This document shows, piece after piece, positions 63,910 to 64,000 of a stretch of 64,000 bases of DNA (position 1 is the stretch's first letter; every line of letters begins with the position of its first letter). A program made the position numbers and the translations under genes. The stretch spans positions 1,685,531-1,749,530 of the forward strand of contig CAUYUJ010015726.1 in assembly GCA_963575745.1 (NCBI GenBank). The letters are read 5' to 3'. Origin of the DNA: Prorocentrum cordatum (taxonomy: Eukaryota > Sar > Dinophyceae > Prorocentrales > Prorocentraceae). The notes beneath the pieces were generated by a model. The model worked only from the letters and a program-made list of their open reading frames with translations, did no database searches and was not told the DNA's origin.

Positions 63910-64000
63910 AATTATTCACTGCGTGGGGATCCCCATATGTGCATCGCCTTGCTGGCGCTCCCTTGGTGGTGGGACTCGGTGAGGACGAATCTGGATTTAA
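63910..64000 (+). repeat. 91-base direct repeat, right copy (cut by window end)
   Basis: Matches 44,954-45,044 at 90 of 91 positions and runs to the last base of the window, so its full length is unknown. It may open a second copy of the element. Confidence 0.9.

Overview
The window looks like nuclear DNA of a dinoflagellate. It is G+C-rich and full of micro- and minisatellites. I see no compact prokaryote-style gene order and no rRNA, tRNA or spliced-leader gene. The recognisable genes are almost all parts of transposable elements. The dinoflagellate call rests partly on recalled family resemblance (copia-type fragments and a GPPC-motif family that I associate with dinoflagellates) and has not been checked against a database.

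Layout. (1) About 0.23-8.15 kb, minus strand: a decayed copia-type retroelement. A coiled-coil N-terminal region comes first, then a protease-adjacent segment, integrase-like pieces and a reverse-transcriptase fragment, with frame breaks throughout. (2) 8.8-12.4 kb: a TIR element, GAT and GATC minisatellites and a 37-bp-arm foldback. (3) 12.76-19.3 kb: a higher-order array of GAC-repeat blocks, a second block type and a hairpin-bearing linker. (4) 19.75-23.1 kb, minus strand: a gene with a GPPC methyltransferase-like motif, split by a 7-mer array, G/C tracts and a CCT block. (5) 23.1-30.9 kb: microsatellites, second copies of the TIR and foldback elements, and a 75-bp tandem repeat. (6) 30.9-40 kb, minus strand: an ISXO2/IS1595-like DDE transposase gene with an acidic, zinc-binding N-terminal part, an upstream conserved protein possibly joined to it by splicing, and a third transposase-like coding region. 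(7) 41-44.1 kb: low-complexity DNA and a roughly 0.8-1 kb imperfect palindrome. (8) 44.95-64 kb, plus strand: a giant non-LTR-type retrotransposon, the best preserved object in the window.

The giant element has four long ORFs: ORF1 (855 aa, C-terminal coiled coil), ORF2 (about 1540 aa, ADP-ribosyltransferase-like HGT segment and zinc ribbon), ORF3 (2212 aa, APE-like endonuclease, reverse transcriptase, CCHC knuckle) and ORF4 (RNase H plus tail). ORF1 and ORF2 share a frame. ORF3 overlaps ORF2, and ORF4 overlaps ORF3, each by a -1 shift. CT tracts flank the ORFs. A 91-bp direct repeat lies 18,956 bp apart at the two ends, and a 152-bp satellite follows the 3' CT tract.

The most striking observation is a small hairpin that occurs 15 times across all four ORFs at roughly 1.1-kb intervals. 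Each copy has a TTCA or TCCA tetraloop, a 3-bp closing stem, one bulged C on the 5' side and a variable outer stem kept paired by compensating changes. The same hairpin is read in different codon phases, so the constraint appears to act on the nucleic acid. One copy sits inside each of the two ORF overlaps, and the copy in the ORF2/ORF3 overlap is adjacent to a C_CCC_CCC heptamer.
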